From assembly GCA_036557785.1 (NCBI GenBank), contig DATBGZ010000014.1, positions 62,001 through 126,000 on the forward strand: a DNA stretch of 64,000 nt, written 5' to 3'. Of the stretch, positions 17,216 through 24,780 are shown in pieces. Position 1 is the stretch's first letter; the number at the start of each line of letters is the position of its first letter. The notes under the pieces were generated by a model. It ran no database searches and had not been told where the DNA came from. It was given only the letters and a program-made list of their open reading frames with translations. The DNA is from DATBGZ01 sp036557785 (lineage in GTDB: Bacteria; Actinomycetota; Actinomycetes; Mycobacteriales; Micromonosporaceae). The position numbers and the translations under genes are program-made.

Positions 17216-18331
17216 CTATGGGGTCTGTCCGCTGTGGGCGGTGTCCGCCCTTCGGCGGCCCGGCCTGGCGGCCTCGGCCCGCAGCCGGGGCCGGTGCCCG
17301 GACGGCTCGCCGATGCGCTCGGCGGCACGCAACTTCACCGACGCGGCCCGGGGGTTCGCCGCCACCTCGGCCGGCCCCGGCGGCTCGGCGCCGCGGGTCA
17401 GCAGCCGCAGCGTCGGACCGGCGCCGGGAGGGATCACCGGCAGGTCGACCGGGGCGGTGGACCGGGCGCGCGCGGCGAAGGCCTGCTTCACGATCCGGTC
17501 CTCAAGCGAGTGGTACGAAAGCACAACGATCCGGCCGCCCAAAGACAACGCCTCGATCGCCTGCGGAAGTGCGGCGTCCAGTGCGCTCAACTCGCCGTTC
17601 ACCTCGATCCGCAGCGCCTGGAACGTGCGCTTGGCCGGGTGACCGCCGGTCCGGCGAGCGGGCGCCGGCACCGAGTCGCGAACGAGCTCGGCCAGCCGCG
17701 CGGACGAGTTCAGCGGTGCCCTCGCCCGCTCCCGGGCAATGGCGGCCGCGATGCGGGGCGCGAAGCGCTCCTCGCCGTACCGGCGCAGGATCCGCGTGAG
17801 GTCGCCGACCGGATAGCTGTTGACGACATCGGCTGCGGAAATCCCCGTGGTGGGGTCCATCCGCATGTCCAGCGGCGCGTCCCGGGCATAGCTGAATCCG
17901 CGCTCGACCTGGTCAAGCTGCATCGAGGAGACGCCGAGGTCGAACAGGACGCTGTCCACTGTGTCCAGTTCCAGCCGCGCCAGCACCTCGGAGAGCTGGT
18001 CGAAGACGGCATGCTCGAGGCGTACCCGGTCGCCGAACGGCGCCAGCCGGGCCCCGCTGCGGCGCAGTGCGTCCGGGTCGCGGTCGAGTCCAACGAGGCG
18101 TACGGCTGGGTTGGCGGCGAGCACAGCCTCGGCGTGGCCACCGAGCCCCACCGTCGCGTCGACATGCACGGGCCGGGGCCGGTCGAGTGCCGGTGCGAGC
18201 AGCTCCAGGCACCGGTCGACGAGCACCGGCACGTGTCCGTGGCCCGATGCGGTCGGCTCACCCGTGGCTCGAGGCGCCCCCGGGGCTGGGATGGGTGCGC
18301 CTGAGCCGTGGGAAGCATGGCGCTTTCCCAC
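17216..18331 (-). CDS. rsmH: 16S rRNA C1402 N4-methyltransferase RsmH
   Basis: SAM-dependent methyltransferase that modifies C1402 in the ribosomal P site (formerly MraW). The 371 residues contain HVPVLVDRCLELL, the SAM-binding VDATVGLGGHAEAVL, DSVLFDLGVSSMQLD, GFSYARDAPLDMRMD, KRTFQALRIEVN and ELSALDAALPQAIEALSLGGRIVVLSYHSLEDRIVK. These are the full set of family signatures. The C-terminal 40 residues are Arg/Pro/Ala rich and not conserved. The GTG start is supported by AAGGGGG nine bases upstream. Second gene of the dcw cluster after mraZ. Confidence 0.96.
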   Translation of the reverse strand: MGKRHASHGSGAPIPAPGAPRATGEPTASGHGHVPVLVDRCLELLAPALDRPRPVHVDATVGLGGHAEAVLAANPAVRLVGLDRDPDALRRSGARLAPFGDRVRLEHAVFDQLSEVLARLELDTVDSVLFDLGVSSMQLDQVERGFSYARDAPLDMRMDPTTGISAADVVNSYPVGDLTRILRRYGEERFAPRIAAAIARERARAPLNSSARLAELVRDSVPAPARRTGGHPAKRTFQALRIEVNGELSALDAALPQAIEALSLGGRIVVLSYHSLEDRIVKQAFAARARSTAPVDLPVIPPGAGPTLRLLTRGAEPPGPAEVAANPRAASVKLRAAERIGEPSGHRPRLRAEAARPGRRRADTAHSGQTP

Positions 18332-18637
18332 GACGATCCCCCTTGACCGGCGCCTCGGCTTCGCGGACCGCCGCGCCGGAGATTGTGGCCCGGCTCCTCG
18401 TCGAGTGACGTGGTGCCGGGCCTGACGTTCGGTGCGCCCGTACGGCGGCCGGTGTGGCCGTACCGCCAGCTACCCCGCCGCCCGGGCCTACGCCTGGCGC
18501 CGGGGAAGAGGCGTCAGGTGTAGCCGAGCGGTTGGAGAGCTGGCGGTACGGAAGAACCGGAACCACGTGGCGGTATCGTCCACATCGGACAACCCAGGCT
18601 CCACAGTGGTCGTTCCTGCCGCTCCTCCCACGGGCCG
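18332..18637. other. mraZ-rsmH intergenic stretch
   Basis: About 305 bases with no convincing gene. A plus-strand segment around 18510-18550 resembles the D-arm of a class II tRNA, but no T-arm or acceptor stem follows. The unusual width of this gap between two normally close genes leaves room for a second promoter for rsmH. Confidence 0.4.
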
Positions 18638-19057
18638 TTACAGCCCGCCGGGCAACACCCCTTCCTGAATCCCGGCGAACGAATCTTCATTCGTCGTCAG
18701 GTACTGCTCCCATGCTGCCTGGTCCCAGATCTCCACGCGGTTGCTCGCGCCGATCACGGCGACGTCGCGGTCGAGCCCGGCGTACTCCCGCAGCGAGCCC
18801 GGGATCGTCACCCGGCCCTGCTTGTCCGGAGCCTCGTCGTGCGCGCCAGCGAAGAACACGCGGCTGTAGGCGCGGGTCACTGGTTGTGCTCTCAATTCGT
18901 CCGCGAGGCGCTGAAACTCGGGCGTCGGGAACACGTAGAGGCAGCGTTCCTGCCCCTTCGTGATCACCACATCATCCGCCAGCTCCTCGCGGAACTTCGC
19001 CGGAAGGATCAGCCGGCCCTTCTCGTCGAGGCGCTGGTTGTAGGTGCCCAGAAACAT
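18638..19057 (-). CDS. mraZ: transcriptional regulator MraZ
   Basis: A 139-residue DNA-binding protein with two AbrB-like SpoVT folds that controls the dcw cluster in other bacteria. The start MFLGTYNQRLDEKGRLILPAKFRE and the second repeat DKQGRVTIPGSLREYAGLDRDVAVIG are the paired DxKGR...P motifs. The ATG is preceded by GAGGGGG. Three GTGG-type repeats with exactly ten-base spacing lie in its own promoter, so autoregulation is likely. First gene of the cluster. Confidence 0.95.
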   Translation of the reverse strand: MFLGTYNQRLDEKGRLILPAKFREELADDVVITKGQERCLYVFPTPEFQRLADELRAQPVTRAYSRVFFAGAHDEAPDKQGRVTIPGSLREYAGLDRDVAVIGASNRVEIWDQAAWEQYLTTNEDSFAGIQEGVLPGGL

Positions 19058-19126
19058 GGGACCCACCCCCTCGCCCCTGCGCATGTCCCTTGGGGCCGGT
19101 GGAGCCGTCCAGCTCCGCCATTGGGC

Positions 19127-19157
19127 CCCACTGTACTCCACTTCCTCCCACGGTCAA
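19127..19157 (-). promoter_or_regulatory. mraZ promoter with three MraZ-type repeats
   Basis: On the minus strand TTGACC (19157-19152) and TACAGT (19135-19130) are separated by 16 bases, a good housekeeping promoter. Overlapping it are GTGGG, GTGGA and GTGGG starting exactly ten bases apart (19151, 19141, 19131). MraZ from other bacteria binds direct repeats of TGGG-type words with ten-base period, so this is a likely autoregulatory operator. Confidence 0.7.
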
Positions 19158-19407
19158 CCCAAATTCTGCCTTAAATGTCCGGGTCATCCCATACGTGTGC
19201 TCGCCTCGTTGAGCGCATGAGGCAACCGGGTCGATCCGCGGATCAGCGCCGGGTCGCGGAAAAGCCCGCAGTTGGGCCAGATCGGCGGCATTGCGCCCGC
19301 GCGGCAGTCGCGGTGGAGAGAAGTGGAGGTCGCGGAGACGGTCGAGGGCGAGCACGCGTGGTTCGCACGCACGCTCGCCCTCGATCACCGGGCTTGCCGG
19401 AGTGGGG

Positions 19408-20382
19408 TCAGAAGATGCGCCGGAAAACCACGTTCGAGCTCCAGATCGTGTGCAGGCCCACCGGCGTGCTGGAGTTCGGCGCGTCGAGCATCATGTGTCC
19501 GCCCGCATAGATCCCCACGTGGTACGCGTAGCCGCCGTCGAGGAAGAAGATCAGATCCCCGGGCGCCGCGTCGGCAGCCGACACCGGCTTGCCGTAGTCG
19601 AGCTGGCTGTCCGCGTGGTGTGGCAGCGCGAGCCCGAACTGTGCGGCGACGTACATGACCAGGCCGGAGCAGTCGAAGGCATTGGGGCCGGCGGCGCCAT
19701 AGACGTACTTCTTGCCGGTCTGTTTCTCGGCCGCGGCCAGGAACGCGACGGCCTTGGCACTGCCCGCGTTGCCGTGCGACCCGATCACCGCGACGCTGGC
19801 CGCGACATGGGCAGACCCGGAGGATTTCGGCGCCGAGACGATGTGCGGCTTGACGATCACCGCTAGGACCGACGACACCGACGGGCTCAACGTCATCACA
19901 CCCGCGTAGGCGAGTCGGTACTTTGTGGACCTGGTCGGCTTGAGGGTGAAGGTCACCGAGCCCCCGCTGTCGGCCAGCGAGCGAGCGACCGTCTGCCAGC
20001 CGCTGCCACTGCTGGACTCCAGCCGCAGGGCCTGGTTGGCGGCGGGAGACTGCGTGGCACCGATCGTCAGTCGACCCTGGAACACAATGGACTGTCCATA
20101 GGAGATGGTCGGCGCATTGACACTGAGCGAGCTGTGCGTGGCCCGGACAAGTCGTCCGATCCGGGTGACGACCGGCCCGCTGGGATCTGCGGGTGACCCG
20201 GCCGAGACCCCCCGGTAGAAGGCCTGTCCACTGTGGGCGAACCGGGGCGGCAGGGAAGCGGCGCCGGCGGCGCCGGGCGTGGCAAGAACGACGCCACCAC
20301 TAGCGATGAGACTGACAGCGGCCAGGGCAGCCGCACTTCCACGCCCGGACGGGCGAACCCCGCGAGGGGTGTGCGTGAACAC
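19408..20382 (-). CDS. secreted NlpC/P60 peptidoglycan hydrolase
   Basis: Predicted exported endopeptidase of 324 residues. The Arg-containing head and hydrophobic stretch SAAALAAVSLIASGGVVLATPGAAGAAS make a signal peptide. A middle beta-rich domain (NAPTISYGQSIVFQGRL to STKYRLAYAG) resembles an Ig-like or bacterial surface module. The NlpC/P60 domain at the end shows NAFDCSGLVMYVAAQFG (catalytic Cys), HHADSQ, PGDLIFF and YHVGIYAGGHMMLDAP (catalytic His). The GTG start has GGAAGGA nine bases upstream. It sits just upstream of the dcw cluster in the same direction but has its own long leader, which may hold a c-di-AMP riboswitch. Confidence 0.9.
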   Translation of the reverse strand: MFTHTPRGVRPSGRGSAAALAAVSLIASGGVVLATPGAAGAASLPPRFAHSGQAFYRGVSAGSPADPSGPVVTRIGRLVRATHSSLSVNAPTISYGQSIVFQGRLTIGATQSPAANQALRLESSSGSGWQTVARSLADSGGSVTFTLKPTRSTKYRLAYAGVMTLSPSVSSVLAVIVKPHIVSAPKSSGSAHVAASVAVIGSHGNAGSAKAVAFLAAAEKQTGKKYVYGAAGPNAFDCSGLVMYVAAQFGLALPHHADSQLDYGKPVSAADAAPGDLIFFLDGGYAYHVGIYAGGHMMLDAPNSSTPVGLHTIWSSNVVFRRIF

Positions 20383-20389
20383 GAGTTGT

Positions 20390-20520
20390 TTTCCTTCCGG
20401 CACGTCCACGCCGGTGCGCGGAGTCGGGCGTCAGCTCGCCCTGCCTCCGCGTCGCTCACCCGCGCCCCCGCCGCCGTTCGCGGCCGGTCAAACGGTCCAC
20501 AACCGACTGTCCACACACAA
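20390..20520 (-). ncRNA. candidate ydaO-type (c-di-AMP) riboswitch in NlpC leader
   Basis: The minus-strand leader just before the NlpC/P60 gene contains GGGTGAGCGACGCGG, then GCAGGGCGAGCTGACGCCCGA, then CACCGGCGTGG. This resembles the 3' half of the ydaO motif that often precedes actinobacterial cell-wall hydrolase genes. The 5' half is not clearly recognisable by eye. The call rests on partial motif similarity plus gene context. Confidence 0.4.
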
Positions 20521-20933
20521 CGGTTGCGGCGAGCGCTGCCCACTCCGGCGACGCCAGGCGTCGACATGCGGAGTGATCCGGCGATCCTGCCCAGATCCGT
20601 GTTGAGTTGTCGATGTCAAGTCGCGGCGCTGGGAGGGCAGGACTCGACGTGACCCCGGCGGCGCGGCGCACCCCTGGCGGAGTGCCCGGCAAATTTCTAG
20701 CCCACGATCGGCTTCACCCGCCGTCCGCGCACTCTCACCGAACGTGTCGACCATGACGCCAGTGATCCCAGTTGAACCGGCACGCCCGACTTGTGACTAC
20801 GGCGTGTCACGCTTGACAGCCCGCAGTAATCAACCCTCGTGAATTCAATCACACAAATTCTTGACACCCCGCTTCTCCAGAAAAGGGCGCTTCCTTATAT
20901 TCGGCACGAAACGCCCCCAGCCCCGCCCCGCCG
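20521..20933. other. intergenic region between NlpC and murT
   Basis: No gene seen. The stretch 20800-20900 is the most AT-rich of the window, includes two TTGACA words (near 20812 and 20872), and probably holds promoters for one or both divergent genes. No spacing to a good -10 could be fixed with confidence. Confidence 0.4.
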
Positions 20934-20999
20934 CGATCTTGGGCTTAGCGCTGTGAGTCGATCTCTATCCACAGCGATACGACCAAGATCGCGGGGCAC
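20934..20999. repeat. 66-bp dispersed repeat, copy 1
   Basis: An imperfect inverted repeat whose ends are CGATCTTGG and CCAAGATCG, with internal TCGATCTC and CGATACGACCAAGATCGCG. A second copy of exactly the same length lies at 59705-59770 in the same orientation. Both are in divergent intergenic regions just upstream of a plus-strand gene. Confidence 0.85.
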
Positions 21000-21027
21000 T
21001 TCGGCCAGGTCCCCGGGCGGGGGGCGA

Positions 21028-21033
21028 TAGTCT
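21028..21033 (+). promoter_or_regulatory. murT -10 element candidate
   Basis: TAGTCT fits the actinobacterial TANNNT -10 and would start a short leader containing the GGAGTGGAG ribosome site before murT. No clear -35 is visible. Confidence 0.4.
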
Positions 21034-21069
21034 CGTCGCGAGGTTGGAGCCAATCGGAGTGGAGTGGCC

Positions 21070-22311
21070 ATGACGCTTGACCCGATCGGCGGCCTGCCGT
21101 TACGAGCCAAGGTCGCCTCGTCGGTCTCCCGTACCGCAGCCGCGCTGTCGCGTGCGGCTGGGCGCGGGGACGGCTCGGTGATCGGCGGCTGGCTGGGGCT
21201 CAAGATCGACCCGGAACTGCTGCGCCACCTCTCCGCGGGCCGGCGCGTGGCGCTCGTCTCCGGCACCAACGGCAAGACCACCACCACCCGGCTCACCGCG
21301 GCGGCGATGGGAGTGCTCGGTGAGGTCGCGACCAACTCGTTGGGGGCGAACATGCCCACGGGCCACACCTCGGCCCTGGCCCGTGCAGGGCACACGCCGT
21401 ACGCCGTTCTCGAGGTCGATGAGCACTACCTGAGCCGGGTCATCGCGGCCACCGACCCGGTCGCGGTCGCGCTGCTCAACCTCAGCCGTGACCAACTCGA
21501 CCGGGCCAAGGAGGTCGCGATGATGGCGACCCTGTGGCGCGATGCCGTGGCCGACCGCGACACCCACGTGGTCGCCAACGCCGACGACCCGATGGTGGTC
21601 TTCGCCGCGCGTGGCGCCCGCCATGTGACCTGGGTGGCCTCCGGGCAGCGCTGGCACGAGGACTCGTGGGTCTGCCCGGCGTGCGGCTCGCACATCGAAC
21701 GCTCGGACGGCGACTGGCGCTGCGCGGGCTGCGATCTGCGCCGACCTGTTCCACAGTGGACCGTGGAGGCGGATGTCGTGGTCGATCCCGCCGGCGGGCG
21801 CCACCCGATCACCCTGCAGTTGCCCGGACGGGTCAACCGGGCCAATGCCGCCACCGCGCTCGCGGTCGCCGCCCAGTTCGGCGTCGACCCCGCCAAGGCG
21901 GCCCCACTGTTGGCGCGGGTCGCCTCCATCGCCGGCCGATACGCCACGGTTGAGCGGGACGGCCGGACGGTGCGGCTCCTGCTCGCCAAGAACCCGGCCG
22001 GCTGGCTGGAGGCGTTCGACATGGCCGAACCCGCGCCGACCCTGCTCGCGATCAACGCGCGGGACCCAGACGGGCTGGACACCTCCTGGCTCTACGACGT
22101 CGACTTCTCGCCGCTGCACGGTCGTCGCGTGCTCATCACCGGCGACCGCGCGATGGATCTGGCCGTACGGCTCGAGGTGAACGAGATCGCGTTCGAGCAT
22201 GTGAGCAGCTTCGGGCGAGCGCTGGCCGCGGTGCCGCCCGGACGCCTCGAGGTGATCGCCAACTACACCGCTTTCCAGGACATCCGAGCGGAGCTGAACC
22301 GTGTCAACTAA
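21070..22311 (+). CDS. murT: lipid II isoglutaminyl synthase subunit MurT
   Basis: With GatD, amidates the D-Glu of lipid II to D-isoglutamine using glutamine-derived ammonia and ATP. The 413 residues show a Mur-ligase ATP loop (VSGTNGKTTTTRL), LGANMPTGHTSAL, ANADDP, a four-Cys zinc ribbon (CPAC...CAGC) inserted in the central domain, and the C-terminal DUF1727 segment INARDPDGLDTSWLYDVDF. The ATG was preferred over a GTG six bases upstream because GGAGTGG lies at a good distance. gatD overlaps its end by 11 bases. Confidence 0.95.
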   Translation: MTLDPIGGLPLRAKVASSVSRTAAALSRAAGRGDGSVIGGWLGLKIDPELLRHLSAGRRVALVSGTNGKTTTTRLTAAAMGVLGEVATNSLGANMPTGHTSALARAGHTPYAVLEVDEHYLSRVIAATDPVAVALLNLSRDQLDRAKEVAMMATLWRDAVADRDTHVVANADDPMVVFAARGARHVTWVASGQRWHEDSWVCPACGSHIERSDGDWRCAGCDLRRPVPQWTVEADVVVDPAGGRHPITLQLPGRVNRANAATALAVAAQFGVDPAKAAPLLARVASIAGRYATVERDGRTVRLLLAKNPAGWLEAFDMAEPAPTLLAINARDPDGLDTSWLYDVDFSPLHGRRVLITGDRAMDLAVRLEVNEIAFEHVSSFGRALAAVPPGRLEVIANYTAFQDIRAELNRVN

Positions 22312-23083
22312 CGGCCCCCGCCACAGCGCAGTCGGTCGGCTCGGTGAGGATGCCGGCACCGAGTCGGCGCTGCGCATCGTCTGGCTCTGCCCCGACCTGC
22401 TGTCGACCTACGGTGACCGCGGCAACATGCTCATCCTGGCCCGGCGAGCGTACGTTCGCGGCATCCCGGTGGAGACGATCGAGGTCCGCTCCGACCAGGC
22501 CGTGCCGCAGCATGGCGATATCTACCTGCTGGGCGGCGGCGAGGACGGACCGCAGGCCCTGGCCGCCCAGCGCCTCAACGCCAACCAGGGACTGCACCGA
22601 GCGCTGGAGCGGGGCGCGACCGCGCTCGTGGTCTGCGCGGGGTACCAGCTCGTCGGCACCACCTTCTTCGCCAAGGGCGAGAAGTGCGCCGGACTGGGCC
22701 TGCTCGACCTCCACTCCGACCGCGGACCCACGCGCGCCGTGGGCGAGGTCGCCGGTACCGCGGAGGCGGCCCTCGGCCTGCCCACGCTCACCGGCTTCGA
22801 GAACCACGGCGGCCGTACGCATCTGGGCCCCGGCCTCACGCCACTGGCCCGGGTCACCGCGGGCGTGGGCAACGACGGGACGACCGAGGGTGTCTGGCGC
22901 GGCAAGCTCATCGGCACCTACATGCACGGCCCAGTCCTGGCCCGCAATCCCGCTCTCGCCGACCTGCTCATCTCCTGGGCCGTCGGGTCCACAGTGGACG
23001 CGATCGACGACACGTGGCCCGCGAAGCTGCGCTCGGAGCGCCTCGCCGCCGTCCGCGCGACGGTACGGGCCGCGCGGCTATGA
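22301..23083 (+). CDS. gatD: lipid II isoglutaminyl synthase glutaminase subunit GatD
   Basis: Class I glutamine amidotransferase-like subunit that releases ammonia for MurT. The 260 residues contain LCPDLLSTYGDRGN, YLLGGGEDGPQ, the nucleophile elbow VVCAGYQLVG (Cys112), FENHGGRTHLG and the catalytic His in GTYMHGPVLARNP (His209). Cys and His are present; the usual Glu of the triad is not obvious, as in other GatD. GTG start inside the end of murT indicates coupled translation of the two subunits. Confidence 0.95.
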   Translation: MSTNGPRHSAVGRLGEDAGTESALRIVWLCPDLLSTYGDRGNMLILARRAYVRGIPVETIEVRSDQAVPQHGDIYLLGGGEDGPQALAAQRLNANQGLHRALERGATALVVCAGYQLVGTTFFAKGEKCAGLGLLDLHSDRGPTRAVGEVAGTAEAALGLPTLTGFENHGGRTHLGPGLTPLARVTAGVGNDGTTEGVWRGKLIGTYMHGPVLARNPALADLLISWAVGSTVDAIDDTWPAKLRSERLAAVRATVRAARL

Positions 23084-23400
23084 GCCGAGCACGTCCTCGA
23101 CTGTGGTCGCCTTGACGGCCCGGCGCAACCACGTGCCGAGAAGCTCCAGGTCGGTGCAGGCGAGGATCGTCTCCCGCGCGTCCTCCGGAACGCGTACTCC
23201 GTTCGCGTCGAGCACGGTAAGAACTGCGTGAGCCTCACCCCGAGCCTCACCCCGGGCCTCGCCGACGGCCTCGTGCTCGGCCGCGAGGTTGCGGAGCATC
23301 TCGCTACGGTATTTGTCGACGGTGATGCTCATGAAGCTCTCCCAACGCTCACGGCTCATGGAATTCAGGCCGCCCGTCAGAGCACACCGGGCGCGGACCA
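23078..23400 (-). pseudogene. C-terminal remnant of Rpn-like nuclease/transposase family protein
   Basis: The last hundred or so residues resemble the C-terminus of actinobacterial Rpn/PD-(D/E)XK-type proteins: MSRERWESFMSITVDKYRSE, then GEARGEARGEA repeats, then VPEDARETILACTDLELLGTWLRRA. The N-terminal nuclease domain is missing; upstream, the matching sequence ends where the ung stop lies. A short protein could still be made from the ATG at 23359. The stop overlaps the gatD stop on the other strand. Identification is from memory of the family pattern, so moderate. Confidence 0.6.
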
Positions 23401-24066
23401 GTCGACGGGCGGCAGCCCCGCCTGCTGCAGCATGGCGTTGCAGGTGCTGAACGGCCGGCTGCCGCGAAAGCCCCGGGGGTTGGCGGGGCTCGGATGTCCC
23501 GCCTCGATCACCACGTGCTGTTCGTTGGTCACGAGAACCGCCTTCTGCCGGGCGTACGCGCCCCACAACAGGAACACGACCCGGGTCGGCCGCTCGTTGA
23601 GCGCCCGGATCGCCGCGTCGGTCACGTGCTCCCATCCCCGACCAGTGTGTGAGGCCGGCTTGCCCGACCGTACGGTCAGCACCGCGTTGAGCAGCAGGAC
23701 GCCCTGGGCCGCCCAGCCGGACAGGTCCCCGCTCGGCGGAGGCGCCACGCCCAGGTCCTCTGACAACTCCTTGAAGATGTTGCGCAGCGATGGCGGCACG
23801 GCGACTCCCGGCCGGACGCTGAAGCTCAGGCCGTGCGCCTGTCCTGCCTTGTGGTACGGGTCCTGGCCGAGGATGAGGACGTGGGTGCGTTCGTAGGCCG
23901 ACATCCGCAGGGCCGCGAACAGATCGGCACGCGGCGGGAAGATCTCGTGGGTGGCGTACTCGTCCTCGATGAACCGGCTCAGCTTGTCGACCACCTCCGG
24001 GTCGAGGTAAGGGGCCAACGCCTGCTGCCAGGACCCCGGCAACTCCGCGAGCAGGTCCATGCTCAT
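23377..24066 (-). CDS. ung: uracil-DNA glycosylase (family 1)
   Basis: Removes uracil from DNA to start base-excision repair. The 229-residue protein carries the water-activating motif GQDPYHKAGQAHGLSFSV (Asp69), PPSLRNIFKEL, GVLLLNAVLTVR, and the minor-groove loop GHPSPAN followed by GFRGSRPFS. The family usually has HPSPLSA; the substitution to HPSPANP is common in actinobacteria. The ATG at 24066 sits six bases after a TAGGGT -10, so the transcript is probably leaderless. Confidence 0.96.
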   Translation of the reverse strand: MSMDLLAELPGSWQQALAPYLDPEVVDKLSRFIEDEYATHEIFPPRADLFAALRMSAYERTHVLILGQDPYHKAGQAHGLSFSVRPGVAVPPSLRNIFKELSEDLGVAPPPSGDLSGWAAQGVLLLNAVLTVRSGKPASHTGRGWEHVTDAAIRALNERPTRVVFLLWGAYARQKAVLVTNEQHVVIEAGHPSPANPRGFRGSRPFSTCNAMLQQAGLPPVDWSAPGVL

Positions 24067-24072
24067 GGCCGC

Positions 24073-24093
24073 ACCCTAGCCGACCAGTAGGCT
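24073..24093. promoter_or_regulatory. paired divergent leaderless promoters, ung and VTT gene
   Basis: On the minus strand TAGGGT (24078-24073) ends six bases before the ung ATG. On the plus strand TAGGCT (24088-24093) ends six bases before the GTG of the membrane protein. TANNNT followed by 6-8 bases and a start codon is the typical leaderless layout in actinobacteria. The two -10 elements are only nine bases apart, so the promoters must compete. Confidence 0.6.
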
Positions 24094-24099
24094 CGGACG

Positions 24100-24780
24100 G
24101 TGGGCACGACGGGCCGGCCGGCGGCGGGACTGCGACTGGCCGTGCTCGTGGTTGGCGTTGCGGCGCTCGGGGTCGCCGGCGCGTTGCTGCCCCTGCGCGG
24201 CGTGCCCGACGCGGTCGGCGGGCTGGGCCCGGCCGGACCGATTGCTGGCGTGCTCGTCGGCGCGCTGTTGCTGATCGCGCTGGTGCCCCGCACCCCGATC
24301 TCTGTCGCATGTGGACTGCTCTTCGGGCCGGCACTGGGCACGGCCTGCGCCATCCTGACCGCGATGATGGCCGCGACCGCCACCTTCGCCCTGGGTCGGC
24401 TGCTCGGCCGGGCGTTCGTGCTCGAGCGACTCTCGCGCCGCGAAAAGCTGCGCCGGGCCTGGGCGAACATCGAGCGGTGGATCGCGCAGGAGGGGGTGCT
24501 CGCCGTTGCCGCCGTGCGGTCCTGGCCGCTGGGACCGTACGGTCTGGTGGGCTACGTCTATGGCACGTCCGGCGTACGGGTGCGCGACTACGCGATCGGT
24601 AGCCTCATCGCCGGGACTCCGTCCGCGGCTGTCTACGCCACGCTCGGCGCGGCCGCGGGCGGCGGTCCGAGCCCGGTGACGTTTGTGCTGCTGCCGTTCG
24701 GTCTCGTGCTGACCGCCGTCGTGGCATGGCGGAGCCGCCCGGGCGACCGCGTGCGGTTCGGCCTCAGACGACCACGCTGA
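24100..24780 (+). CDS. TVP38/TMEM64-type (VTT domain) membrane protein
   Basis: A 226-residue polytopic membrane protein of the DedA/VTT group, which in other organisms act as lipid scramblases or transporters. There are about five hydrophobic segments; the signature region is GLLFGPALGTACAILTAMMAATATFALGRLLGR, followed by a re-entrant stretch (WPLGPYGLVGYVYGTSGVRVRDYAIGSLIAGTPSAAVYATLG). Substrate unknown. The GTG start follows a -10 by six bases. Its end overlaps the end of leuS by 17 bases on the opposite strand. Confidence 0.85.
   Translation: MGTTGRPAAGLRLAVLVVGVAALGVAGALLPLRGVPDAVGGLGPAGPIAGVLVGALLLIALVPRTPISVACGLLFGPALGTACAILTAMMAATATFALGRLLGRAFVLERLSRREKLRRAWANIERWIAQEGVLAVAAVRSWPLGPYGLVGYVYGTSGVRVRDYAIGSLIAGTPSAAVYATLGAAAGGGPSPVTFVLLPFGLVLTAVVAWRSRPGDRVRFGLRRPR

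Noticed and set aside
14829..17642. Very long open frame on the plus strand opposite ftsI, ftsL-like gene and rsmH
   Set aside because: It is a frame kept open by high GC codon usage of genes on the other strand; the predicted protein has no domain and the minus-strand genes have full family motifs.
18258..18566. 102-codon minus-strand ORF overlapping the start of rsmH
   Set aside because: Composition is Ala/Pro/Arg shadow-like, no ribosome site, and it overlaps the conserved rsmH start in another frame.
18505..18580. tRNA-like stretch (GTAGCCGAGCGGTTGGAGAGC) between rsmH and mraZ
   Set aside because: Only the D-arm looks like a class II tRNA. No T-arm with GTTCGAATCC-type loop and no complementary acceptor stem could be found.
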